A stretch of DNA of 64,000 nucleotides from Acinetobacter haemolyticus (GCF_900406815.1 NZ_OVCN01000001.1:186001-250000); one strand, 5' to 3'; counted from the first letter of the stretch, positions 26,575-37,094 are shown. Numbers and translations: made by a program. The notes: generated from the letters alone by a model not told the origin.

Positions 26575-28311
26575 TCAAATCGTTTCTAGCCATTTCTGAT
26601 TGGCAAGACTTAAATCAAAATTCAAACTATTACAGATACTTTGTAAGTCAAAAGACGCTCTGTCTTCTGGAATCTCAATCAATATCGGTAAGCGTGTAAT
26701 TCCATTATCACCCGTTGGGAAAGCATAGTGACGCTGTTTGTGATTGACCGAAATCAATGATTCAAATTCTAAATAAACGATCAGGGAAGGGAATCGTCGT
26801 TGCATCCGAATAATTTCCTGATGGGCATTTTTCTTAATTTGAACCGTTTTCTCTTTTAACTTAATAATATTATCTTTAATTTTTTGAGGTTTATTCAGCA
26901 ATTTATGCAGAAACGAAACGCTTTGCTTTAATAAACGTTGATTTTCTTTAAGCTCAGAAAAAGCATCCTTGTATTCTTGAAGAGAACTAAGGCTAAGGTC
27001 TTTTAGGAGATTGGTGGGTTCTAATGCTTCGGCATGATGTTGTTTCCAATCCTCATAGGAAAATACGGTGAAAATATCGGTATGTCTTTTTTGTAAAAGG
27101 GTCGCGTAAGATTTTAGTCTGGCGATGAACAAATGGACTTGTTTATTGAAAATAATGGAAGGTTGAGATTGAAATTCCAAAAAGTGTCGAATTAAATCAT
27201 CTAGTATTTGTTTAATATTGATATATAAATAATGGCACTCATCTATGTGATGTACTGAATGTTTTAAGGCATCTGCGATTGGTTCGAGTACATGAGTAGA
27301 TAATTTTTGTTCAAAATCAATGAGCCGTTGTTCTACCAACTTTTCAATAAAAATCCCCCGCGGATTGAGTGGCGCCATAAGAAAAGGAATCAGCTCTTTG
27401 TGACAATATAACTCGATATTGCGTACGATATCGGACACATATTGGTTCACTTGTTTATCAATGGTTATGATGTGATTGATCTGCCATTCAAATTGTTGCT
27501 GATGGATAGGGTCATCTATTTGTTCAAGCACTAAGATTGCTGCATTGATATAGATATTTTCACAGGCTTCAAATTTTTCTTCTTGGAGGAATCGCCGAAT
27601 TGAAAACGTATTCACCATTCCTTCAGCGCTAGGGGCAAGTGCAAAAATATATTTGGATGTTTTTACAATATCGAGCTGTCTGGTTTTTTGTTGTTTATAA
27701 AGAAAGTATTTGAGCAGGTGGTTCTTTTCCTCTCTAAGTTGTTGTGAACGTAGGATATTAAAACTGTATTTTAAAAGTTGTTGTTTTAAGAATACTTCAG
27801 TAATAAAAGTTTTGATTACATCGTTATTAATATGACGGTGATTGTTGGATAACACGATATGATCTTTTTCAAGAATGATCTGTGCTGCTGCGTAAATAAA
27901 TTCTTTTAGAATCTGCTGCTTTTGTGCTTGTAAGTCGAGATCATCCTCGGTATCAATTTGATTGATTTGACTCAAAATGTTTTCTAAATAATCAGATATT
28001 TGATAGATATCATCGTAATTTTTTAATTTATCCAATGAGTCTGCAATTTGCTTGATCAGGATCTTGGTATAAGTAGAGTGCGTTTTTTCAATCAATGAAT
28101 GAAAATCATGTTTGGCAATGTAGCAGAAGGTATTCTCTTTTCTATTCCAGTGGATTTTCTTTTGTTGCAGAATATGTTGGCAAATAATCTCACGTTCATG
28201 AGGCTGGATATCTGCAAACAAGCATTGCAATGTGATTTGCCAATTGTGATCTAAATTCGGATCAATCTGTGTTGCCAATAATTTTAGAGGATATGGAATC
28301 TCATTATTCAT
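26575..28311 (-). CDS. Large alpha-helical protein of unknown function
   Basis: A 578-residue protein that I do not recognise. It is rich in Gln, Lys, Ile and Leu, with predicted long helices and coiled-coil stretches, notably residues about 455-520. There is no signal peptide, transmembrane segment or familiar catalytic motif. The C-terminal ~80 residues look like a small folded domain (LPILIEIPEDRASFDLQSICNSLNF). AGGA lies about 8 nt before the ATG. The gene is visibly more AT-rich than its neighbours. It is isolated between a YcbL-type gene and the pqq cluster. Confidence 0.7.
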   Translation of the reverse strand: MNNEIPYPLKLLATQIDPNLDHNWQITLQCLFADIQPHEREIICQHILQQKKIHWNRKENTFCYIAKHDFHSLIEKTHSTYTKILIKQIADSLDKLKNYDDIYQISDYLENILSQINQIDTEDDLDLQAQKQQILKEFIYAAAQIILEKDHIVLSNNHRHINNDVIKTFITEVFLKQQLLKYSFNILRSQQLREEKNHLLKYFLYKQQKTRQLDIVKTSKYIFALAPSAEGMVNTFSIRRFLQEEKFEACENIYINAAILVLEQIDDPIHQQQFEWQINHIITIDKQVNQYVSDIVRNIELYCHKELIPFLMAPLNPRGIFIEKLVEQRLIDFEQKLSTHVLEPIADALKHSVHHIDECHYLYINIKQILDDLIRHFLEFQSQPSIIFNKQVHLFIARLKSYATLLQKRHTDIFTVFSYEDWKQHHAEALEPTNLLKDLSLSSLQEYKDAFSELKENQRLLKQSVSFLHKLLNKPQKIKDNIIKLKEKTVQIKKNAHQEIIRMQRRFPSLIVYLEFESLISVNHKQRHYAFPTGDNGITRLPILIEIPEDRASFDLQSICNSLNFDLSLANQKWLETI

Positions 28312-28727
28312 TTTAACATCCTGTTGAATCTAAATATTTTTATTAAGGCTGATCGAAAATAATAGTGATTGAATCAGCTGAATGCTTTGGTTGTTATGGG
28401 TAATCTGGAAGCATGATTACAGAAAAATTACTCAAATAAGATTTGCATAACATCATGGAAAAGTAAATTACTGTGATGTAAGTCACATATTTAAAATGTG
28501 TAAATTTTTATTAAATTGAGCGGTGATTGAGTCTATGGGTGGGGACGAAATGCATCATCGGTGCAAGATACTAAAATTTAGACAAAAATCACAATTATCG
28601 AACAATATCTTCTATAGATACGGTCTACAAAGCTGGAATTTTTATTTAGAATGAATTTTTGAATGCTTTATTTAAGTTGAATCAGGTGTTTAATCTCAGA
28701 AGATAAATGCTGATTGGAGACGATTTT
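28312..28727. other. Divergent regulatory region between the unknown gene and pqqA
   Basis: A 416-bp AT-rich non-coding region that must hold promoters for both sides. It contains an inverted repeat GTAATC-N9-GATTAC (28400-28420), the CRP-like site at 28472-28487, a TATTAA at 28509-28514 at class II distance from that site, and a TGCA-N7-TGCA repeat near 28552. GGAG at 28716-28719 is the pqqA ribosome-binding site. No other gene was seen. Confidence 0.5.
28472..28487. promoter_or_regulatory. Perfect CRP/Vfr-type site TGTGA-N6-TCACA
   Basis: TGTGATGTAAGTCACA matches the CRP consensus half sites exactly with the canonical six-base spacer. A possible -10 (TATTAA, 28509-28514) lies where a class II site would place it on the plus strand toward pqqA, though pqqA is 240 bp from the site. 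Regulation of the leftward unknown gene is equally possible. Confidence 0.55.
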
Positions 28728-28802
28728 ATGCAATGGACGAAACCCGCTTTTACTGATGTTCGAATTGGTTTTGAAGTGACAATGTACTTTGAAGCACGTT
28801 AA
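28728..28802 (+). CDS. pqqA: PQQ precursor peptide PqqA
   Basis: A 24-residue ribosomal precursor of pyrroloquinoline quinone: it begins [11 protein letters not shown] and ends in MYFEAR. The cross-linked pair Glu16 and Tyr20 lies in the conserved E-V-T-M-Y motif. The length equals the 24-residue PqqA long known from Acinetobacter calcoaceticus (gene IV). GGAG precedes the ATG by about 8 nt. It is followed by a hairpin and then pqqB, consistent with high pqqA expression relative to the rest of the cluster. Confidence 0.97.
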   Translation: MQWTKPAFTDVRIGFEVTMYFEAR

Positions 28803-28823
28803 TTATTTATAACCCCATTTTTC

Positions 28824-28851
28824 ATAAGCCCTAGTTATTTCTAGGGCTTAT
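28824..28851 (+). terminator. Attenuator-like hairpin between pqqA and pqqB
   Basis: ATAAGCCCTAG (28824-28834) pairs perfectly with CTAGGGCTTAT (28841-28851) across 6 nt. A pyrimidine-rich CTCTTTCT follows. It probably ends most pqqA transcripts while allowing read-through to pqqB. Confidence 0.7.
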
Positions 28852-28876
28852 CTCTTTCTAATAAGATATTAATTTT

Positions 28877-29788
28877 ATGTATATTTATATTTTAGGTTCA
28901 GCGGCTGGAGGCGGCTTCCCTCAGTGGAACTGTAATTGCCCAAATTGTCACGGTGTCCGTACAGGTACGATGAATGCCAAAGTACGTACTCAATCTTCAA
29001 TTGCGGTTTCAGAAAACGGCATAGACTGGATTTTATTAAACGCATCACCTGATATTCGCCAGCAATTATTTGACTTTAAAGCGGCTCAACCTGCACGTAA
29101 ATTACGTGATACTGGTATTACCAACGTTATTTTAATGGATAGCCAACTTGACCATACCACTGGACTTTTAACTTTACGTGAAGGCTGTCCAATGAATGTG
29201 TGGTGTACTGAAATGGTCTATCAGGATCTCACCACGGGTTTTCCGGTGTTCAATATGCTGAAACACTGGAATGGTGGTCTTCAATATCATGAGATTGATC
29301 CTAAACAAGCATTTAAAATCGATAATTTTGAAAATTTAGAATTTTTACCTTTAATTATTCAAAGCGCTGCGCCGCCATATTCTCCACATCGCCATGACCC
29401 GCATGAGGGCGACAACATTGCCTTAATCATCAAAGATCATAAAACACAAAAACAGTTGTTCTATGCACCAGGGCTTGGAAAGATTGATGATCGAATCATG
29501 CAGATTATGCAAAATTCTGACTGTGTCATGATTGATGGCACACTCTGGACAGATGATGAAATGCAACAAACTGGCGTAGGGAAAAAAACTGGCCGTGAGA
29601 TGGGGCATTTATACATTAGTGGTGAAGGCGGTTCGTTATCTTATTTGAACCAACTCAATACACCGAAGAAAGTACTGATTCATATTAACAATACCAATCC
29701 AATTTTAAATGAAGACTCTGCTCAATTCGCCGAACTAAAAGCAAATCACGTAGAAGTTGCCTTTGATGGCATGCAAATTGAACTCTAA
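28877..29788 (+). CDS. pqqB: PQQ biosynthesis protein PqqB
   Basis: A 303-residue protein of the metallo-beta-lactamase-like fold, assigned to hydroxylation of the cross-linked Glu-Tyr intermediate. Family features are the N-terminal [20 protein letters not shown] with its cysteine cluster, a metal-site variant [11 protein letters not shown] in place of the usual HxHxDH, and [15 protein letters not shown]. It lies 8 bp before pqqC. Confidence 0.97.
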   Translation: MYIYILGSAAGGGFPQWNCNCPNCHGVRTGTMNAKVRTQSSIAVSENGIDWILLNASPDIRQQLFDFKAAQPARKLRDTGITNVILMDSQLDHTTGLLTLREGCPMNVWCTEMVYQDLTTGFPVFNMLKHWNGGLQYHEIDPKQAFKIDNFENLEFLPLIIQSAAPPYSPHRHDPHEGDNIALIIKDHKTQKQLFYAPGLGKIDDRIMQIMQNSDCVMIDGTLWTDDEMQQTGVGKKTGREMGHLYISGEGGSLSYLNQLNTPKKVLIHINNTNPILNEDSAQFAELKANHVEVAFDGMQIEL

Positions 29789-29796
29789 GGTGAAAC

Positions 29797-30551
29797 ATGA
29801 CTCAAACACCTGAAGCTTTAACGACTGAACAATTCAAACAGGCCATTATTGATAAAGGTCAGTATTATCATATCTATCATCCATTTCATGTGATGATGTA
29901 TGAAGGAAAAGCCACTCAACAACAAATTCAGGCTTGGGTTGCAAACCGCTACTACTATCAGATCAATATTCCGCTAAAAGATGCTGCGATCATGGCAAAT
30001 TGCCCAGATCAACGCGTGCGTCAGGAATGGATTCAGCGCATGATTGACCAAGATGGTGAATATCCTGATGGCGGTGGACGAGAAGCATGGTTACGGTTAG
30101 CCGAGGCTGTAGGCTTGAGCCGTGAACAGGTTATTTCCGAAGAGTTGGTTTTACCTGGTGTACGATTTGCTGTAGATGCCTATGTCAATTTTGCACGCCG
30201 TGCTTCGTGGCGTGAGGCAGCGAGTAGCTCCTTAACCGAACTATTTGCACCTCAAATTCATCAGTCTCGTCTTGAGTCATGGCCACAACACTATCCTTGG
30301 ATTGATGACAAGGGCTATGAATATTTCCGCTCTCGTTTAAGTCAAGCACGCCGTGATGTTGAACATGGTCTAACAATCACACTTGATTCATTTACTACGC
30401 ATGAACAACAACAAAGAATGCTGGAAATATTACAGTTTAAACTGGATATTTTGTGGAGCATTTTAGATGCCTTAATACTGGCATATGTACACAATCAAGC
30501 ACCATATCACAGCGTGACTCAAGAACGAGTATGGCACAAAGGACTATTCAA

Positions 30552-30555
<4 letters not shown>
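29797..30555 (+). CDS. pqqC: Pyrroloquinoline-quinone synthase PqqC
   Basis: A 252-residue cofactor-less oxidase that carries out the final ring closure and eight-electron oxidation to PQQ. Typical segments are [54 protein letters not shown] and [13 protein letters not shown]. Its stop overlaps the pqqD start by four bases (ATGA). Confidence 0.97.
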
Positions 30556-31987
<1,432 letters not shown>

Positions 31988-32003
31988 CTACGAGAAAAAC
32001 GAT

Positions 32004-33053
32004 ATGAAGCATGGCAAATTTCCTGTTTTTGATGGCCATAATGATGTGCTCACGCGTTTGTGGTTAAGCGATCATAGCAATCCTGCCCAAGCTTTTATCC
32101 ACGATCGTTTAGCAGGACATCTTGATTTAACACGTTGCCAACAAGCAGGTTTTGTTGGCGGCATGTTTGCGATTTTCTTACCTCCATACAGCTATGTTCA
32201 GCAGCATCATCCCAACAAACTATTTGACCAAACTGCCTCAGACTTTACACAACAGCAAATTGAACAAATTTGTCTGGAACAACTCGATTTAGCAAAACAA
32301 CTTGCTCAGTATTCTAACGATATTCAAATTTGCACAAAGGTTGAGGACATTCAACACTGCCTCACACAACAAAAGTTAGCGATTGTGTTGCATATGGAAG
32401 GTGCCGAAGCACTCCAGCTCAATCCAGATTTACTCGATGTATTTTATGATGGAGGGCTTCGTAGCATCGGTCCACTTTGGAATAGACCCAGTCGTTTTGG
32501 ACATGGTTTAAATGCCAAATTTCCTCACTCACCAGATACGGGAGCTGGTCTTACACGCGAGGGTAAAGCATTTATAAAGCGCTGTGCTGATAAAAAAATG
32601 GTGATAGATGTTTCCCATATGAACGAAAAAGCCTTTTGGGATACAGAGAATATTCTTCAACAGCCAATCGTCGCGACTCATTCCAATGTCCATGCTTTGT
32701 GCCAACAAGCCAGAAACTTAACAGATTCTCAACTCAAAGCCATTCGAGATTCTAAAGGCATCGTCGGTGTAAATTTTGACGTCGCATTTTTGCGTAAAGA
32801 TGGACAGCGGGATGCGAACACGCCCATTGATGTACTTTTAGAACATCTCCAATATTTAATAGATCGAATGGGGGAGGATCATGTCGGTTTCGGCTCTGAC
32901 TTCGATGGCGCGCTGATTAGCACTGAAATCGAGGATGTTACAGGTTTGCACAGACTTATTGAGCGAATGCGGGAACGACATTATTCAATAGAATTGATTA
33001 ACAAAATTTGTTGGCATAATTGGTTGAATGTATTGAATCGAATTTGGATGTAA
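32004..33053 (+). CDS. Membrane-dipeptidase (M19) family peptidase at the end of the pqq cluster
   Basis: A 349-residue zinc dipeptidase of the renal/M19 family. Metal ligands are in FDGHNDVL, in LHMEGAEAL, in DVSHMNEKAFWD and THSNVHAL, and in the GFGSDFDGA loop near the C-terminus. No signal peptide is present. ATG 32004 lies 17 bp after the pqqE stop; the frame is open farther upstream into pqqE (ATG 31980). The tight spacing suggests it belongs to the pqq operon. It may help release the cross-linked Glu-Tyr dipeptide or recycle peptides, which is inference. No PqqF-type protease is present here. Confidence 0.9.
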   Translation: MKHGKFPVFDGHNDVLTRLWLSDHSNPAQAFIHDRLAGHLDLTRCQQAGFVGGMFAIFLPPYSYVQQHHPNKLFDQTASDFTQQQIEQICLEQLDLAKQLAQYSNDIQICTKVEDIQHCLTQQKLAIVLHMEGAEALQLNPDLLDVFYDGGLRSIGPLWNRPSRFGHGLNAKFPHSPDTGAGLTREGKAFIKRCADKKMVIDVSHMNEKAFWDTENILQQPIVATHSNVHALCQQARNLTDSQLKAIRDSKGIVGVNFDVAFLRKDGQRDANTPIDVLLEHLQYLIDRMGEDHVGFGSDFDGALISTEIEDVTGLHRLIERMRERHYSIELINKICWHNWLNVLNRIWM

Positions 33054-33057
33054 TCAA

Positions 33058-33078
33058 ATGAGGACATTTAGTCCTCAT
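33058..33078. terminator. Short hairpin between dipeptidase and yacG
   Basis: ATGAGGAC (33058-33065) pairs with GTCCTCAT (33071-33078) across ATTTA, right after the dipeptidase stop and overlapping the yacG stop codon. No strong T run follows. Confidence 0.5.
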
Positions 33079-33259
33079 AATCATCTTCACCACGTTTTAG
33101 TTCTGCTTGAGGTGCATCTTGGGTTGGCAGTTTATATTCATCACTGGCCCAAGCACCAAGATCAATTAACTTGCAGCGCTCTGAGCAAAAAGGGCGAAAT
33201 TCATTGCCTTCCCAAGTGCTGCTTTCGCCACAACGTGGGCAGGGGAATGTACGAGGCAT
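33068..33259 (-). CDS. yacG: DNA gyrase inhibitor YacG
   Basis: A 63-residue zinc protein with the YacG pattern CPRCG...FRPFCSERCKLIDLGAW, then SDEYKLP and an acidic tail. In E. coli YacG binds GyrB and inhibits gyrase. The usual neighbours (coaE, zapD) are absent. It is a short leftward gene convergent with the dipeptidase gene. Confidence 0.93.
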   Translation of the reverse strand: MPRTFPCPRCGESSTWEGNEFRPFCSERCKLIDLGAWASDEYKLPTQDAPQAELKRGEDDYED

Positions 33260-33350
33260 ATAAAATTCCTAAAACATAAAACAAATAGATTAGGCAAAAG
33301 TAAAGTGAGTTGTTAGACTTATGCCGATTTATAGATAGTTTGATGTGAAT

Positions 33351-33995
33351 ATGTCGATTCGTCAATTTCAAGCCTACCGAATGCAAGCACCTCGAGATTT
33401 TGTTGTGATTCCCAATACGCCGATTTGCGTTGAAATCGGTGCTGGAAAAGGTAAACATGCATTGCTGTTTACAGGGCAGAATCCACAAACAACACTGTAT
33501 GCAATTGAACGAACCAAAGAAAAATTTTTAGCGATGCAAAAACAGCATCAGCTCGAAGTACGTGAACACCTATATCCGATTCATGCGGATGCTTTGCCTT
33601 GGATCGTACACGCATTATTTCCTGCTCAAGTAGAACAATTTTTCATTCTTTATCCAAATCCAGAACCGCATAACCCAGCCCAGCGTTGGTTGAATATGCC
33701 GTTTTTTGAGTTTTTACTCTCGCGTCTTCGACCGAATGGTACGATTACCTTAGCGAGTAATATTCCTTCATACATTGATGAAGCGGAACAGCAGTTAATG
33801 CATGTATGGAAATTACCTTATGAGAAACAAAAAATTGCAGTAGATTCTGCAAGAACACATTTTGAAATTAAATATTTGGAACGTGGGGAACCTTGCCAAC
33901 AGTTAGTCATCACCAAGCCTATTACGTATTCAACTCACTTTGATGATTTTGCACCTTTACAAGGGCAAAAAGAGCAAGAGAACAATAATGCCTAA
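33351..33995 (+). CDS. TrmB-like SAM-dependent methyltransferase (divergent)
   Basis: A 214-residue methyltransferase with a SAM-binding CVEIGAGKGKHALLF and a later FILYPNPEPHNPAQRW where TrmB enzymes have a PDPWxKxRHxKRR-type motif. The fold therefore resembles tRNA (guanine-N7) methyltransferase, but the tRNA-binding basic motif is altered, so the substrate may differ. ATG 33351 is used; an upstream in-frame GTG is possible. Its end overlaps the following flavoprotein start by 8 bp, so the two are coupled. Confidence 0.82.
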   Translation: MSIRQFQAYRMQAPRDFVVIPNTPICVEIGAGKGKHALLFTGQNPQTTLYAIERTKEKFLAMQKQHQLEVREHLYPIHADALPWIVHALFPAQVEQFFILYPNPEPHNPAQRWLNMPFFEFLLSRLRPNGTITLASNIPSYIDEAEQQLMHVWKLPYEKQKIAVDSARTHFEIKYLERGEPCQQLVITKPITYSTHFDDFAPLQGQKEQENNNA

Positions 33996-35175
33996 GCGTA
34001 TCGCCATTATTGGAGCTGGGCCAGCAGGTTTAATGACTGCCGAAGTCCTTGCTCAATATGGTTATGAAGTTGATATCTTTGAACAGAAACCATCAGCTGC
34101 TCGCAAGTTTTTGATGGCAGGTAAAACCGGTCTTAATATTTCCCATGCTGAGCCCATACAGACTTTTATCCAGCGTTACGATCATGCCGAATGGCTAAGT
34201 CCTTGGGTCAAACAATGGGATGCACAATGGATACAAGGCTGGATGAAGGATTTGGGGATTGAATCCTATATCGGCAGCTCAGGGCGTGTGTTCCCCATAG
34301 AAATGAAAGCTGCGCCGTTACTTCGCGCATGGTTAAAACGATTAGCTGCGGATGGGGTTAAATTTTATTATCGGCATCGATGTGTTGGCTTATCTAAAAA
34401 TCAATTGACCATCGAAAACCAGAGCCAACGCTTTACTGCGACTTATGATGCCATTGTACTGGCTTGTGGTGCTGTATCGTGGTCGCAATTGGGGAGTGAT
34501 GGTGCGTGGCAGCAATGGTTGCAAAATGATGAGATCACACCCTTCCAAGCAAGTAATGCCGGTGTATTGAAATCATGGTCGCCATTTATGCAGGATTGTT
34601 TGGGGCAACCCCTCAAACGAGTCGATGCTTGGGTTATGCCTGAGCACAAGACCCATGGGGATATTGTGATTACTCACTATGGTTTTGAAAGTGGTGTGAT
34701 TTATAAATTAGGGCGTGATTTAAGATCTCGGCTCGCTCAAGATCAAAATATGCAGCTTCATTTAGATTTGTTGCCTGATATCAGCCTTGATCAATTAGTA
34801 AAAAAATTACAAGGAAATAAGAAGCAGTCGCTCACCAATCTTTGGCGAAAAGCAGGTTTGGATCAAGTGAAAATTAATTTAATCCGTGAGGTGGTCGCTA
34901 AAAACATATGGTCAGACGCGAAGCAAATGGCCGAGCAGATCAAAGGACTTACAATTTCCCTTAGTGGATTTCGTCCAATCGAAGAAGCGATTAGCTGTGC
35001 TGGCGGGATTAAGCAAACGGCATTGTCATCACAGTTACAATTACAATCAAATCCTTACGTATTCTGTTGTGGTGAGATGTTGGACTGGGATGCACCAACG
35101 GGGGGATATTTGTTGACTGCTTGTTTTGCAACAGGACGTGCAGCAGGTGAAGGGATACATCATTTGATCAAATGA
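33988..35175 (+). CDS. HI0933-like flavoprotein (NAD(P)/FAD-dependent oxidoreductase)
   Basis: A 395-residue FAD protein with an N-terminal IAIIGAGPAGLMTAEVLA and a typical AGKTGLNISH segment. A C-terminal signature GGIKQTALSS...CGEMLDWDAPTGGYLLTACFATGRAAG matches the HI0933/BaiN-like group (TIGR03862-type). The reaction is unknown. The start is ATG 33988, inside the end of the methyltransferase gene. An earlier ATG in frame would overlap it by 56 bp and is less likely. Confidence 0.9.
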   Translation: MPKRIAIIGAGPAGLMTAEVLAQYGYEVDIFEQKPSAARKFLMAGKTGLNISHAEPIQTFIQRYDHAEWLSPWVKQWDAQWIQGWMKDLGIESYIGSSGRVFPIEMKAAPLLRAWLKRLAADGVKFYYRHRCVGLSKNQLTIENQSQRFTATYDAIVLACGAVSWSQLGSDGAWQQWLQNDEITPFQASNAGVLKSWSPFMQDCLGQPLKRVDAWVMPEHKTHGDIVITHYGFESGVIYKLGRDLRSRLAQDQNMQLHLDLLPDISLDQLVKKLQGNKKQSLTNLWRKAGLDQVKINLIREVVAKNIWSDAKQMAEQIKGLTISLSGFRPIEEAISCAGGIKQTALSSQLQLQSNPYVFCCGEMLDWDAPTGGYLLTACFATGRAAGEGIHHLIK

Positions 35176-35253
35176 TATAAAACAGCTACTTTTTTTCAAA
35201 ATATTCGATATTATGCCTGAATAAAAAAATCTAAATGAATTTTAAGAGGGTAT

Positions 35254-35913
35254 ATGAATACTGAAACAGCTGTAGACGTTTACGATAAACAAATCATTAA
35301 GCTATTCCAACCTAAGCAATTGCTGAGTTTGTTTTTTCAGCCGAAGCAATTTTTCTTACAATCTCCTCATTATCATTATAAAAGTATTCTGTTGATTGCA
35401 TATCTCATTGGCGTTGTGGGAGTTATGGATCGGATTGACCAGCAATTACTGAGGGCTGAGTTTGGATCTCCTACGGCGATGGTGAGCATGATTCAAGCCT
35501 CATGGTGGAATTACTGGTTGTGGGTGCTAGGATTGGGATTTCTGGGGGCGGCACTTATTTGGTTAGTGCAAGGCTGGTGGTACAAGGTTCGTTTACAATT
35601 TTCTGGTGCGACCCATATTGATCCTCAGCTTGCTCGACAGGTATTTGTATTACAATCATTTGTTTATGTTCTACCTATCCTGATTATTACTCTCATTCAA
35701 ACTAAGCTATATACAAATTATCTCGATGCTTTTAGTCATTCTTCAACTTTATCGCTAGTTCCTATTCCTTTTTTATTTTTGTCTTGTTGGGTCAGTTATC
35801 GAGGTGCAACGGTAGTTTTTAAAACAAATGGCTGGGCAAAGTTCTGGTTTTTGGGACTTCCTGTCATTTTTTATCTTTTTATCGCAGGATTATTTGCGAT
35901 GATTATGGGTTGA
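35254..35913 (+). CDS. Yip1-family integral membrane protein
   Basis: A 219-residue polytopic membrane protein. Five hydrophobic segments are visible, starting at about residues 46-62, 82-105, 130-150, 165-182 and 195-218. The soluble N-terminus has a repeated QPKQ motif (FQPKQLLSLFFQPKQFF). The layout suits the bacterial Yip1/DUF1282 group, whose function is not established. GAGGG precedes the ATG. It is a single gene, with nothing else recognised in the following 130 bp except the next promoter region. Confidence 0.7.
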   Translation: MNTETAVDVYDKQIIKLFQPKQLLSLFFQPKQFFLQSPHYHYKSILLIAYLIGVVGVMDRIDQQLLRAEFGSPTAMVSMIQASWWNYWLWVLGLGFLGAALIWLVQGWWYKVRLQFSGATHIDPQLARQVFVLQSFVYVLPILIITLIQTKLYTNYLDAFSHSSTLSLVPIPFLFLSCWVSYRGATVVFKTNGWAKFWFLGLPVIFYLFIAGLFAMIMG

Positions 35914-36043
35914 GCCTTAAGGTTTTTTACTATTGGCTGGATAGATGATGGATTGTTGCTATAAAAACTTATCTCACATATATGCTGGATGCTAGTGCGC
36001 ATTTAAAAATGTTAGATTTAAAAGATTAACAAGGAGAATTGCA

Positions 36044-36457
36044 ATGTCTCAAACTTCACCTGTATATCATGGTAGTTGTTTATGTGATGGAATTCATTAT
36101 GAGATTCATGGCGAAATAGGCGAGATCATCCAATGTCATTGTCAACGCTGCCGTAAAGCGAATGGAACAGCTTTTGCGACCAATGCGCCGATAAAAATAG
36201 CTGATTTTAAAATTACCAAAGGCGAGCATCTACTGAAGAAGTTTCAATCTACGGATACCACACAGCGTTGTTTCTGTAGTGAATGTGGCTCTCCAATCAT
36301 GAGCATAAAAACTGATACACCTGAGCATTATCGGTTGAGGATCGGCACCTTAGATACACCATTACAGCAAAAACCAAGTCTGCATATTTTCACTGCATCT
36401 AAAGCAGAATGGGACTGTATTGCTGATGATTTGCCACAATACGCTGAGCGTCCTTAA
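36044..36457 (+). CDS. GFA-family protein (glutathione-dependent formaldehyde-activating-like)
   Basis: A 137-residue zinc-binding protein with the GFA cysteine pattern: GSCLCDGIHYEI, IQCHCQRCRKANGTAFA and CFCSECGSPI. The family is named after Gfa of Paracoccus, but most members have no proven reaction. AAGGAG precedes the ATG. A flavin-reductase-like gene follows 14 bp downstream, suggesting a two-gene unit. Confidence 0.88.
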   Translation: MSQTSPVYHGSCLCDGIHYEIHGEIGEIIQCHCQRCRKANGTAFATNAPIKIADFKITKGEHLLKKFQSTDTTQRCFCSECGSPIMSIKTDTPEHYRLRIGTLDTPLQQKPSLHIFTASKAEWDCIADDLPQYAERP

Positions 36458-36471
36458 AGTAGCCTTTAATT

Positions 36472-37080
36472 ATGATTTTTGAAACAGCAAATTTACAAGC
36501 AAATGAAATCTATCGTTTGTTAAATGGGGGAGTTACACCTCGTCCAATTGCTTGGATTAGTACCTTATCTGTAGATGGTATGGCTAATCTTGCACCTTAT
36601 TCTTTTTTTAATGTGGCAAGTTGTAATCCGCCTATTCTTTGGTACTCACAAGTGAATCCAAGAACAGGTCAGGATAAAGATACCTTACGAAATTTAATTG
36701 AGACCAAAGAATGCGTAGTGCATATCGTGAATACTCAGTTACTTGAGAAAATGAATTTGTCTTGTGCTGCACTGCCATCAGATCAAAGTGAATTTGATTT
36801 TGCTAAAATCGAATCTTGTCCAAGTCATCGGGTAAAGCCTTTATCGGTTAAGGATTCTATGATTCGCTATGAATGTCATTTGCGAGAGGTCATTCAACTC
36901 AGTTCATTACCGACAGGGGGAACGGTTGTCCTGTTAGATGTGAAGTCTATTTATGTGGATGATCGGTTGTGGCAAGCCGACACAGGCATGATTGATCAAC
37001 AGCAATTGGATAGTGTGGGAAGAATGGGTGGGGATTTTTATAGTTTCACCACTGGATTACAAGCCCTCAAACGACCATAA
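36472..37080 (+). CDS. Flavin reductase-like (FMN-binding split-barrel) protein
   Basis: A 202-residue protein of the flavin reductase-like domain family. Diagnostic features are TPRPIAWISTLSVDGMANLAPYSFFN near the N-terminus (a conserved FMN-contacting strand-loop), PPILWYSQ, and a late GRMGGDFYSFTTG. It probably binds FMN and may supply reduced flavin to a monooxygenase, although none is adjacent. It ends at the shared terminator 37095-37122. Confidence 0.85.
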   Translation: MIFETANLQANEIYRLLNGGVTPRPIAWISTLSVDGMANLAPYSFFNVASCNPPILWYSQVNPRTGQDKDTLRNLIETKECVVHIVNTQLLEKMNLSCAALPSDQSEFDFAKIESCPSHRVKPLSVKDSMIRYECHLREVIQLSSLPTGGTVVLLDVKSIYVDDRLWQADTGMIDQQQLDSVGRMGGDFYSFTTGLQALKRP

Positions 37081-37094
37081 AATCAGATAGAAAC

